Of a stretch of DNA of 14,048 nucleotides, positions 6,250 through 12,949 are shown piece by piece; position 1 is the first letter of the stretch; the number at the start of each line of letters is the position of its first letter. The notes beneath the pieces were generated by a model. It worked only from the letters and a program-made list of their open reading frames with translations. It did not search any database and was not told where the DNA came from. Origin of the DNA: Acidimicrobiales bacterium (lineage in GTDB: Bacteria; Actinomycetota; Acidimicrobiia; Acidimicrobiales; Poriferisodalaceae); NCBI GenBank assembly GCA_020439485.1, contig JAGQSP010000242.1:1-14048 (forward strand), read 5' to 3'. The position numbers and the translations under genes are program-made.

Positions 6250-7041
6250 TCACATGCCCGTGAAGTCGGGCTCGCGTCGGTCGCGGAACGCAGCGAGCGC
6301 TTCGCGGTTTGCCGGCGCGCCGGTCATCTGGTCGAGATAGCGATTCTCGATCAGTGCAGCGTCGGACATCGCCTGACGGTGGGGTCCGACGATCAGCTCC
6401 TTGGCTGCAACCAGCGAAGCCAGCGGCTTGGACGCAAGGGTGTGTGCGTGCCCAAGGGCGACGGCCATCAGCTCTTCGTCGGGATGGCTCGACATCGCCA
6501 GCCCCATCTCGACGCATTGATCCGCGTCGAACCACTCCGACGACATCAACAACCACGAGGCCCGCTGGCGGCCCATCAACCTGGGAAACGTGTACGAGCT
6601 GGCCATCTCGGGAACCAGGCCCAACGCCGTGAAAGGGCACCGAACGCGCGCCGTTTGTGCCATGAAGACAAGGTCGGCCAGGCCGGCGACGGTGACTCCG
6701 TAACCGGCTGCCACACCGTTGATGGCCGTGATCAGGGGCTTCGGAAAGCCGATCATGGCTTCGAGCATCGCCGGGAAGCCGTGCCGTTGGACCCGAGGCG
6801 GCTCGCCGGCGGCACGGCCACCCATCTGCTTCAGGTCGGCACCGGCCGAGAACGCCTTTCCGGCACCGGTCAGCACGACGACCTTTACCTCGTCGTCGGC
6901 TGCCGTTCGCAAGAACACCTCGGCCAGATCGTCGATCATGACCGCGTCGATGGCATTCATCGCCTTGGGCCTGTTGTGTTCGATGATGCGCACCGCCCCG
7001 TCGTCGGTTATGCGCAGCGTGTCAAAGGGCCCAATCTCCAT
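6250..7041 (-). CDS. Enoyl-CoA hydratase/isomerase family protein, probably delta3,delta2-enoyl-CoA isomerase
   Basis: This 263-residue crotonase-fold enzyme acts on CoA esters. The oxyanion-hole regions are GKAFSAGADLKQMGG (61-75) and NGVAAGYGVTVAGLADL (108-124). The two glutamates of true enoyl-CoA hydratases are replaced: T117 stands at the first position and F137, in CPFTALG, at the second. E145 in GLVPEMASSYTFPRLMG (141-157) matches the glutamate base of ECI2/PECI-type isomerases, which shift double bonds from position 3 to 2 in unsaturated fatty acid degradation. The ATG at 7041 was chosen because family similarity starts there; an ATG at 7059 would add six residues. The much longer open frame upstream is antisense to the beta-lactamase-type gene and is not coding. 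The gene is divergent from the esterase at 7093. Confidence 0.87.
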   Translation of the reverse strand: MEIGPFDTLRITDDGAVRIIEHNRPKAMNAIDAVMIDDLAEVFLRTAADDEVKVVVLTGAGKAFSAGADLKQMGGRAAGEPPRVQRHGFPAMLEAMIGFPKPLITAINGVAAGYGVTVAGLADLVFMAQTARVRCPFTALGLVPEMASSYTFPRLMGRQRASWLLMSSEWFDADQCVEMGLAMSSHPDEELMAVALGHAHTLASKPLASLVAAKELIVGPHRQAMSDAALIENRYLDQMTGAPANREALAAFRDRREPDFTGM

Positions 7042-7080
7042 AGCCCGAGAGCCTCGCATATCGTTGACCCGTCGACTAGC

Positions 7081-7086
7081 AGGGGG
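7081..7086 (+). promoter_or_regulatory. Ribosome binding site of the beta-lactamase-family gene
   Basis: AGGGGG lies six bases before the ATG at 7093 and supports that start over any earlier codon in the same open frame. Confidence 0.65.
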
Positions 7087-7092
7087 ACAACC

Positions 7093-8247
7093 ATGACCGA
7101 CAATTCGATGTCCGGCGAAGCAACCGAGCTGAAGGGCACGACCGACTCGCGTTTCCAGCCGCTGGTCGACCTTCTGTCGCGCCAGCTCGAGACCGGATAC
7201 GACGTCGGCGCCTCGCTGGCCGTGGCGGTGGATGGCGAGATCGTCACCGACGTGTGGGGAGGCTGGGCCGACCCCGAACGGACCCAGCCGTGGCAGGCCG
7301 ACACCATCACCAACGTGTGGTCCACCACCAAGACGATGACCGCGCTGAGCGCCCTGCGGTTGATGGAGATGGGTGGGCTCGACCCGCACGAGAAGGTTTC
7401 GACCTACTGGCCAGAGTTCGCGCAGAACGGCAAGGAGTCGATCGAGGTCAGGCACCTGCTGGGCCATACGTCTGGAGTGTCCGGATGGGAGCGACCGGTC
7501 GAAGCCGCCGACATCATGGACGACGACGAGGCCGTCAGGCGTCTCGAGGTCCAGGCGCCGTGGTGGGTGCCTGGCACGGCGTCGGGCTATCACGCCCTCA
7601 ACCAGGGCCACTTGGTGGGTGAGGTAATCAGGCGCGTCGACGGCCGCGGCCTCAAGCAGTTCTTCGCCGAGGAGATCGCAGGTCCCCTCGGCGCCGACTT
7701 CACCATCGGCTCGCCACCCGAGAACCACGATCGCATCGCGCCGGTGATCCCGCCACCGGCGCCCACGCCCCAGGAAGTGCCCCACGAGGTCGCGGTCAAG
7801 ACATTCACCGGCCCCATGGTCGACGCCCGCCATTCCTGGAAGCCCGAGTGGCGCGCGGCCACGATCGGCGCCGCCAACGGACACGGCAACGCACGCTCGG
7901 TTGCGGCCGTGCAGTCGGTGGTTTCGAACGGTGGCACCGCCCGCGGCGTCGAACTGCTGTCTGCCGACACCATCGACCAGCTGTTCGAGGTGCAGGCCGA
8001 GGGCACCGACCTGGCTCTGGCGATGCCCGTCAGGTTCGGCCTCGGTTACGCGCTGGCATACGAGAACGACCCCCTGGGAATCACCTCGGGTCGGGTCTGC
8101 TGGTGGTGCGGCTGGGGCGGGTCTGTTGTGGTCAACGACCTCGACAACCGGGTGACCTTGGCCTACGTGATGAACCGGATGCAGGGAATGGTCGGCAACG
8201 AAACCAGCGCCGGCCTGGTGGCCGAACTGCGCCGCATCACCGGCTGA
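7093..8247 (+). CDS. Serine hydrolase of the beta-lactamase (class C / EstB-like) family
   Basis: This 384-residue enzyme is of the family that includes class C beta-lactamases, DD-peptidases and EstB-type carboxylesterases. The nucleophile motif SxxK is S77-K80 in VWSTTKTM. The second motif begins at Y166 in GYHALNQGHLVGEVIRR, a wording usual in esterase members. The third, in place of KTG, is CGWGGS (339-344). HLLGHTSGVSGW (121-132) is also typical. No signal peptide is seen, so it is probably cytoplasmic and an esterase or amidase rather than a resistance beta-lactamase. The ATG at 7093 has AGGGGG upstream. The gene ends at a strong hairpin and faces the HSL-family hydrolase. Substrate unknown. 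Confidence 0.9.
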   Translation: MTDNSMSGEATELKGTTDSRFQPLVDLLSRQLETGYDVGASLAVAVDGEIVTDVWGGWADPERTQPWQADTITNVWSTTKTMTALSALRLMEMGGLDPHEKVSTYWPEFAQNGKESIEVRHLLGHTSGVSGWERPVEAADIMDDDEAVRRLEVQAPWWVPGTASGYHALNQGHLVGEVIRRVDGRGLKQFFAEEIAGPLGADFTIGSPPENHDRIAPVIPPPAPTPQEVPHEVAVKTFTGPMVDARHSWKPEWRAATIGAANGHGNARSVAAVQSVVSNGGTARGVELLSADTIDQLFEVQAEGTDLALAMPVRFGLGYALAYENDPLGITSGRVCWWCGWGGSVVVNDLDNRVTLAYVMNRMQGMVGNETSAGLVAELRRITG

Positions 8248-8250
8248 ACC

Positions 8251-8279
8251 CGTTACCCCGCAACCGTTGCGGGGTAACG
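8251..8279. terminator. Perfect 13-bp hairpin, bidirectional terminator
   Basis: CGTTACCCCGCAA (8251-8263) and TTGCGGGGTAACG (8267-8279) are exact inverted repeats around a 3-base loop CCG. The structure fills most of the 38-base gap between two convergent stop codons (8247 and 8286), so it should end transcription from both directions. No T-rich run follows on either side. Confidence 0.8.
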
Positions 8280-8285
8280 CACGGG

Positions 8286-9194
8286 TCAGGCCTGCAGGGC
8301 TGTGCGGGCGAAGTCGGCCACCTGCGACACGGCACTGGCGCCCGCGGCGACGATGGGTCCCAGCTGGAAGAACACGTGAACCTGGCCCTCGTAGTTGGTG
8401 TGGGTCACGGATACGCCGGCCGCCTCGAGCTGGCGGGCATAGGCCGCGCCCTGGTCGCGGAGCGGGTCGAACTCGGCTGTGATGATCAGCGCGGGTGCAA
8501 CCCCCTCGTGCGACGTTGCCCGTGCGGGCGAGGCCCGCCAATCTGCCGGATCGGCCTGATACTGGGCCCCGAACCAGTCCATGGTCTCGGCGGTGAGGAC
8601 ATAACCCGCGCCGTTCTCGGTCATGCTGGGCGACCGATCGTCCTGGTCGACAGCCGGATAGACCAGCAGCTGAGCGGCCAGGTCGACCCCCGCGTCGCGA
8701 GCCATCAGGGCCATCACCGCCGAGAAGTTGCCGCCAGCCGAGTCGCCGCCGACCACTATTCGCGTGTCGTCGCCGCCGAACTGCGACCGGTTCTGGTCGA
8801 GCCACTGAAGAACCGCCCACGAGTCTTCGATGCCTGCAGGGAAAGGGTGTTCGGGCGCCAGCCGGTAGTGAACCGCCACCACCGTGGCCCCCGACTCGAG
8901 CGCGATCTGACGGCACGGCTGATCGTGACTGTCGAGATCACCGATGACGTAGCCACCGCCGTGGATGAACATGAACACACCCTGCGCACCGTCGTTGGCA
9001 TATATGCGCACCGGCACCCCTGCGATGGTGGTGTCCTCGACGCGGTCCAGGTCGGGGCCAGGACCGGGCAGCGACGACAGCGCCAGATAGGCCTCGCGGC
9101 GCTGTTCGACGGTTTGTTCCCAGATGGGTGGAGCCTCGGCTGAAGCGGCGTTGACGGCATCGACGATGGGCTGAACCTGTGGATCTAGAGGCAT
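8286..9194 (-). CDS. Alpha/beta hydrolase, hormone-sensitive-lipase (HSL) family esterase
   Basis: This 302-residue carboxylesterase would cleave short- to medium-chain esters. HGGGYVIGDLDSHD (78-91) is the HSL-family oxyanion motif. The nucleophile is S152 in GDSAGG (150-155), with acid D243 in EFDPLRD and base H273 in GQVHVFF. YRLAPEHPFPAG (110-121) is also characteristic. I chose the ATG at 9194; a TTG at 9203 would add three residues. Neither has a clear ribosome binding site, so a leaderless or near-leaderless message is possible. It has no signal peptide and is probably cytoplasmic. It is a single gene, convergent with the beta-lactamase-type esterase; two esterases end to end may share a catabolic theme. 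Confidence 0.94.
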   Translation of the reverse strand: MPLDPQVQPIVDAVNAASAEAPPIWEQTVEQRREAYLALSSLPGPGPDLDRVEDTTIAGVPVRIYANDGAQGVFMFIHGGGYVIGDLDSHDQPCRQIALESGATVVAVHYRLAPEHPFPAGIEDSWAVLQWLDQNRSQFGGDDTRIVVGGDSAGGNFSAVMALMARDAGVDLAAQLLVYPAVDQDDRSPSMTENGAGYVLTAETMDWFGAQYQADPADWRASPARATSHEGVAPALIITAEFDPLRDQGAAYARQLEAAGVSVTHTNYEGQVHVFFQLGPIVAAGASAVSQVADFARTALQA

Positions 9195-9288
9195 GCCCGA
9201 CAAGTTAGCTTCGCCGGGGTGCGGCAGGCCTCATGAGCTGCCAGCGCAAGCTGCCCAGCTCGATGGCCGATGATCGATGGCCGGTGGT
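9195..9288. other. Intergenic spacer with short repeats
   Basis: This gap lies between the HSL hydrolase start and the stop of the 2H phosphoesterase gene. It holds GGCAG/CTGCC inverted repeats around an inner CTCATGAG (about 9223-9242) and two direct copies of CGATGGCC (9261-9268 and 9275-9282). It must contain the hydrolase promoter and any terminator for the PhnM-2H unit, but I cannot pick either out with confidence. Confidence 0.3.
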
Positions 9289-9861
9289 CTAGCGGGGAGC
9301 CATCTCAATTCGTTGCCAGTTGGCTCCGTGCACGGCTTGACCGTTCGGCAACCGTTCCCATAGGCCAACCTCCCAGCCGGCCGACGCGTTGGGGTCGATC
9401 AGCACCTTGGCCAGGTTGGCCAGATCGGTCAGCGTCGCGCCCCCGGCCAGATCGCCGTAAGCGAGCGACAGGTGCAGCCAGTCTTTTGGTCGCATCGCGT
9501 CTTCGTCGGGGTTGTAGATGTCGGCGCCGACCACACGGTGTGTCAGGTCGGCCAGCGCTTGCGACGATATCTCCAGGCCCACCCAGGCGTCGTGATGGCC
9601 GATGCGCTCGATGCGGACCGCGTCGGGCTCGATGGGTCCGAACTCTTCGACGACCTCGCCTACAGAGCGCACGACCTGTGCATGGGTGTGCGGAGAACGC
9701 CAGAAGAAGCCTGTGAGGGTTATGTGGGGCGGATAGGTCTGGGCGGTGGTGTGCCACCCGCGCAGGTTCAGGTGCTCGAAGTACGCGTCGCACTGGCGCT
9801 GCAGATCACCCGTGGGCGTTGCGTACAGGATCAGCTCGCGAAGCCCGCTGGGGGCGCTCAT
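9289..9861 (-). CDS. 2H phosphoesterase superfamily protein (2'-5' RNA ligase / cyclic phosphodiesterase-like)
   Basis: This 190-residue protein has the two HxT/S motifs that define the 2H superfamily: HIT at 46-48 in YPPHITLTGFF and HLS at 130-132 in WLHLSLAYG. Members open 2',3'- or 1'',2''-cyclic phosphates or cleave 2'-5' linkages, using the two histidines as acid and base. The ATG at 9861 overlaps the stop of the PhnM-like gene (ATGA, 9858-9861), so the two are translated together. In C-P lyase pathways the cyclic product downstream of PhnM is 5-phosphoribosyl 1,2-cyclic phosphate, which PhnP normally opens. A 2H enzyme could do similar chemistry, but this is inference from context. The frame is open far upstream, where it is only the shadow of the PhnM gene. 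Confidence 0.85.
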   Translation of the reverse strand: MSAPSGLRELILYATPTGDLQRQCDAYFEHLNLRGWHTTAQTYPPHITLTGFFWRSPHTHAQVVRSVGEVVEEFGPIEPDAVRIERIGHHDAWVGLEISSQALADLTHRVVGADIYNPDEDAMRPKDWLHLSLAYGDLAGGATLTDLANLAKVLIDPNASAGWEVGLWERLPNGQAVHGANWQRIEMAPR

Positions 9862-10997
9862 CGTGCAGCCACCCGGTACACGACCTCGCCGCCCACAACC
9901 ACGGCCCGCACCCTGGCTCCCGCGCCGTCGGCCGGGGGTTCCACGACGATCACGTCTGCGGTGGCCCCCTCCTCGATGCGGCCACGGTCGACCAGCCCGG
10001 CCACTGCGGCCGGCGCTTCGCTGACGAAGCTCCACGCCTGCTCGAACGTGCAAAGGCCCAGGCGCGCCAACACGAACGGGGCGCGCAGAACAGAGGGATA
10101 GTGATAGTCGCTGCACAACATGTCGGCGGCGCCACATGAGATTGCTTCGCGGGCCGACACTCCGCCGAGATGCGACGTGCCGCGCACCAGATTCGGTGCG
10201 CCGGCCAAGACGTGAATGCCCGCATCGATGTAGCGCTTGGCGAGGTCCATGTTCAGAGGGAACTCGGCAAACGACACCTGCAACGCGATGTCTCTGTCGA
10301 AGTCGGCATCGGAACCCGAATCGTGCGACCCTGCCGGGCAGGCGGCCTCGCGGCAAACACTGGCCAAGACGAGCTCCTGCTCGAGGCCATGCGCACGGCG
10401 TTCGACCGCCTGGTGCATCAACTCGACGAACTCGTCGGTGGAGACTCCGGCCCTGGCGGCACGCGCCGGGTCTACCCAGTCGGTGTGAGCGATGGCTCCG
10501 GGGGTGTGGTCGTTGAACGAAAGCATGTGGATCTCGCCGCCGCGAATCCAGTCGGTCAACTCGGTGAAATCGTCTGTGTTGCAGCGTTCGTGGCGAACGT
10601 GGATTCGGCGCTCGGGGCCCCGTCCGGGCGGTGCCTTGATGATCGATCGCAGCACGTCGCGGCTGCGAAGGCCAGGTTCCCAGCTGTCGGTGACAGAGAT
10701 GAACGCGGTGGTGATTCCGGCAGCGAGCAACTGGGCGTCGTTGTCGTCCAGCGCGTCGGCCACGTCGATGTTGACGCCGCCGCGAGGCATGATCGAACGC
10801 TCGAACGCGTCGCCGTGGACGTCGACGATCCCGGGCAGGACCAGTGCCCCAGAAGCGTCGATCTCGTCCACGGCTCGCGTCGCAAGCGATGAGCCGGTTG
10901 CACGGACTACACCGCTCTCGATGACGACCTCGCCTCGTTGTGGCTCGCCCTGGGAGGGAATCAGGACGAGACCATTTCGGATGGCCAGATCGGTCAT
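9858..10997 (-). CDS. PhnM-like amidohydrolase (alpha-D-ribose 1-methylphosphonate 5-triphosphate diphosphatase family)
   Basis: At 379 residues it is about the length of E. coli PhnM, which removes pyrophosphate from ribose 1-methylphosphonate 5-triphosphate. Family landmarks run in order: PGIVDVHGDAFER with metal ligands H61/D63 (E. coli has HTD), RHERCN (135-140), FNDHTPG (161-167), SHD (224-226), AEFPLNMDLAK (244-254), GAPNLVRGTSHLGGVSA (266-282) and CSDYHYPS (295-302). The usual PRPGV is here PRGGV. The ATG at 10997 is preceded by AAGG; an ATG at 11030 would add eleven residues. A 2H phosphoesterase follows with an ATGA overlap. No phnGHIJKL, phnN, phnP or phosphonate transporter is present, so it may act on a different ribosyl or nucleotide triphosphate. 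The family call is strong; the substrate is unsure. Confidence 0.88.
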   Translation of the reverse strand: MTDLAIRNGLVLIPSQGEPQRGEVVIESGVVRATGSSLATRAVDEIDASGALVLPGIVDVHGDAFERSIMPRGGVNIDVADALDDNDAQLLAAGITTAFISVTDSWEPGLRSRDVLRSIIKAPPGRGPERRIHVRHERCNTDDFTELTDWIRGGEIHMLSFNDHTPGAIAHTDWVDPARAARAGVSTDEFVELMHQAVERRAHGLEQELVLASVCREAACPAGSHDSGSDADFDRDIALQVSFAEFPLNMDLAKRYIDAGIHVLAGAPNLVRGTSHLGGVSAREAISCGAADMLCSDYHYPSVLRAPFVLARLGLCTFEQAWSFVSEAPAAVAGLVDRGRIEEGATADVIVVEPPADGAGARVRAVVVGGEVVYRVAAR

Positions 10998-11092
10998 GGC
11001 GCCGACCTTAGGCCGCCCTGCCTCGAACATTCACGCTTGGGGCCACGGTTGCGCGATCATCTGTAGCTGAGGGGAAAACACAGGGGGCTTCG
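10998..11092. promoter_or_regulatory. Divergent promoter region between phnM-like and P450 genes
   Basis: These 95 bases separate two divergently transcribed operons and must hold both promoters. A ribosome binding site AGGGGG stands just before the plus-strand P450 ATG at 11093. On the plus strand TTGGGG (11037-11042) is a possible -35, but no convincing -10 follows at normal spacing. No strong dyad was found. Confidence 0.4.
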
Positions 11093-12313
11093 ATGACCGC
11101 TACAGAGCCGGTTTCCAACTGGGCAGACGACTACGACATCTTCGACGACGAGTTCGTCAAGGATCCTTATCCGACATGGCAGGACCTGCGCCAGGGCGGA
11201 TGCCCGGTGGCGCACACCCAGCGCTGGGGCGGCAGTCACATGCCGGTGACCTACGAGACGGTCAACGCCGTCGCCCACGACGCCGACGCCTTCTCGTCGT
11301 ACTCGGTGTCGGTGGCACCCACACCTCAAAGCTACGACGACGACGGCAACCGCATCCGGTCGATCATCGCCAGCGACGACCCCGACCATCACCCAGAGCG
11401 TCGGGCCCTGCTGCCGTTCTTCGCACCCAAGGCCGTCGAGCGTTTCCGCGAGCCCACCCGCGAGCTGTGTCGACAGCTGCTTCGCAGCTTCATCGAGGAC
11501 GGCAGGTGCGACGCCGCCGAGCAATACGCCAGGCAGATACCGCCGCGGGTCATCGCCGAGATCCTGGGCATCGACCCCGATCGCTCCGACGACTTCACCG
11601 AATGGGTTCAGGGCTCGCTCGAGATCGGCTTGACCAACCCCGAGATCCGCGAGAAGTACCGCGTCATCATCCAGGACTTCTTCGTCGAGCAGATCGCCGA
11701 CCGCAAGGAAAACCCCAAGGACGACCTGATCTCGTACCTGGTTCATGGCGAGATCGATGGCGAACCCATTCCCATGCCGGTCATTCGAGGCAACCTGGGC
11801 CTGATGCTGGTGGCCGGCATCGACACCACGTGGTCCACCATCGGTTCGGCGATATGGCACCTGGCTCACAACCCCGAAGACCTCAAGCGACTGGTCGACG
11901 ACCCCGAGCTAATCCCGCTGGCCGTCGAGGAGTTCTTGCGGGCCTATTCGGCGGTGACCATGGCTCGCATCGCCAACTACGACACCACGATCGGCGACCA
12001 CGAGGTCAAGGAGGGCGATCGGGTGCTGTTGACATTCCCGGCCGCCAACCGCGACCCAGAGATGTTCGAAGACCCCGAGAAGGTCATCATCGACCGCCCG
12101 GTCAACCGTCACATCGCGTTCGGTGCGGGCAAGCACCGGTGCCTCGGATCGAACCTGGCCCGCCTCGAGATCCAGGTGGCCATCGAGGAATTCATCAAGA
12201 TGATCCCCGAGTTCACCCTCGAAGACCCCGATGCGGTCACCTGGGCGGGCGGTCAGGTCAGGGGCCCGCGCAACCTGCCGGTTGCCTTCGACCCCCGTCC
12301 TGCTCTCGATTGA
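11093..12313 (+). CDS. Cytochrome P450
   Basis: A 406-residue soluble bacterial P450 with all the usual motifs. The I-helix is AGIDTT (241-246), with the acid-threonine pair that delivers protons to bound oxygen. The K-helix ExxR is E280-R283 in EEFLR. The heme loop is FGAGKHRCLG with thiolate ligand C350. DDPDHHPERR (95-104) is the C-helix motif. It would hydroxylate a lipophilic or aromatic substrate, using ferredoxin and a reductase encoded elsewhere. The ATG at 11093 has AGGGGG upstream. It is the first gene of an operon: its TGA overlaps the TTG start of the KynB-like gene, and an acyl-CoA dehydrogenase follows. It differs clearly from the minus-strand P450, which lacks the I-helix threonine, so the two are not a recent duplication. 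Substrate unknown. Confidence 0.95.
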   Translation: MTATEPVSNWADDYDIFDDEFVKDPYPTWQDLRQGGCPVAHTQRWGGSHMPVTYETVNAVAHDADAFSSYSVSVAPTPQSYDDDGNRIRSIIASDDPDHHPERRALLPFFAPKAVERFREPTRELCRQLLRSFIEDGRCDAAEQYARQIPPRVIAEILGIDPDRSDDFTEWVQGSLEIGLTNPEIREKYRVIIQDFFVEQIADRKENPKDDLISYLVHGEIDGEPIPMPVIRGNLGLMLVAGIDTTWSTIGSAIWHLAHNPEDLKRLVDDPELIPLAVEEFLRAYSAVTMARIANYDTTIGDHEVKEGDRVLLTFPAANRDPEMFEDPEKVIIDRPVNRHIAFGAGKHRCLGSNLARLEIQVAIEEFIKMIPEFTLEDPDAVTWAGGQVRGPRNLPVAFDPRPALD

Positions 12314-12927
12314 TCATCGACATCTCGCCCAGGGCCACACCCCGGTTGGGTGTGTGGCCGGGCGACACGTCGCTGTCGCGTGAGGTGCTGGCCACGCTGG
12401 CCGACGGCTCCTCGGTAGACCTGTCGACGGTTCACGCCACGGTGCACCTGGGCGCCCACACCGATGCGTGGAGCCACATCGTCGAGGGTGCCGAGACCAT
12501 CGACCAGATGCCCCTCGATGCCTACATCGGATCGTGCCAGGTGGTCAGGGTCGACGTAGGTCGCGACGGTCTGGTCACCCCAGACCACCTTCCGTCGACT
12601 CTGCAGGCGCCCCGACTGTTGGTGGCCACCGGCACCTATCCCGACCCCAACCACTTCAACACCGACTTCGCGTCGTTTCACCCAAGCACCGCCAGCTGGC
12701 TGGCCGAGCGCGGCGGTCGGCTGCTGGGCATCGACACGCCAAGCATCGACGCCTTCTCGTCGAAGGACCTACCCACCCACAAGATCTGCGTCGGCGCCCG
12801 GATCGCGATCCTCGAGGGTGTGGTGCTGGCCGACGTCGAGCCAGGCGTCTACGAGCTGGTTGCACTGCCCCTGCCGCTGATCGGTTTCGATGCCAGCCCA
12901 GTACGTGCCATCCTTCGCTCCAACTAG
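12310..12927 (+). CDS. Cyclase family metal-dependent hydrolase, kynurenine formamidase (KynB)-like
   Basis: This 205-residue protein has the size and wording of bacterial KynB, which hydrolyses N-formylkynurenine to kynurenine and formate with bound zinc. It opens with IIDISPRATPRLGVWPGDT (2-20). The metal site HxxxHxD...H is H46, H50, D52 and H56 in VHLGAHTDAWSH, and H157 plus E169 complete the KynB ligand set. GIDTPSIDAFSSKDLPTH (140-157) and YELVALPLPLIGFDASPVRAIL are typical. I chose TTG at 12310, which overlaps the P450 stop as TTGA and gives the full KynB N-terminus; no ATG or GTG fits. Tryptophan 2,3-dioxygenase and kynureninase, the normal partners, are absent, so it may act on another formamide, lactone or cyclic amide made through the P450. 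Family call firm, substrate moderate. Confidence 0.87.
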   Translation: MIIDISPRATPRLGVWPGDTSLSREVLATLADGSSVDLSTVHATVHLGAHTDAWSHIVEGAETIDQMPLDAYIGSCQVVRVDVGRDGLVTPDHLPSTLQAPRLLVATGTYPDPNHFNTDFASFHPSTASWLAERGGRLLGIDTPSIDAFSSKDLPTHKICVGARIAILEGVVLADVEPGVYELVALPLPLIGFDASPVRAILRSN

Positions 12928-12935
12928 ACACGCCC

Positions 12936-12940
12936 AGGAG
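12936..12940 (+). promoter_or_regulatory. Ribosome binding site of the acyl-CoA dehydrogenase gene
   Basis: AGGAG lies nine bases before the ATG at 12950, within the 22-base gap after the KynB-like stop. It supports that start and suggests no separate promoter. Confidence 0.65.
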
Positions 12941-12949
12941 TTCTCACCC

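Noticed and set aside
7064..7076. TTGACC and GTCGAC in the gap between the crotonase and beta-lactamase-type genes as promoter elements
   Set aside because: No -10 fits at normal spacing before the ATG at 7093, and the GTCGAC hexamer is frequent in such GC-rich sequence.
7093..8247. Antibiotic-resistance beta-lactamase
   Set aside because: No signal peptide, the third motif is GWGGS rather than KTG, and the Y-H-A wording fits esterase members of the family; resistance is not supported.
7042..8916. Long minus-strand open frame upstream of and continuous with the crotonase gene (888 codons in total)
   Set aside because: The part beyond 7041 is antisense to the clear beta-lactamase-family gene and the HSL hydrolase, is low in complexity and has no family motifs; only the crotonase portion is real.
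9862..10356. N-terminal extension of the 2H phosphoesterase frame
   Set aside because: It overlaps the well-conserved PhnM-like gene in another frame and is Arg/Gly-rich without motifs. The ATGA overlap gives a natural start at 9861.
11057..11869. Minus-strand open frame of 270 codons opposite the second P450
   Set aside because: Antisense to a protein with complete P450 motifs; the composition is that of a shadow.
11176..12309. Upstream extension of the KynB-like frame
   Set aside because: It runs out of frame through the P450 gene with Arg/Pro/Gly-rich translation; the TTG at 12310 gives a protein of normal KynB length.
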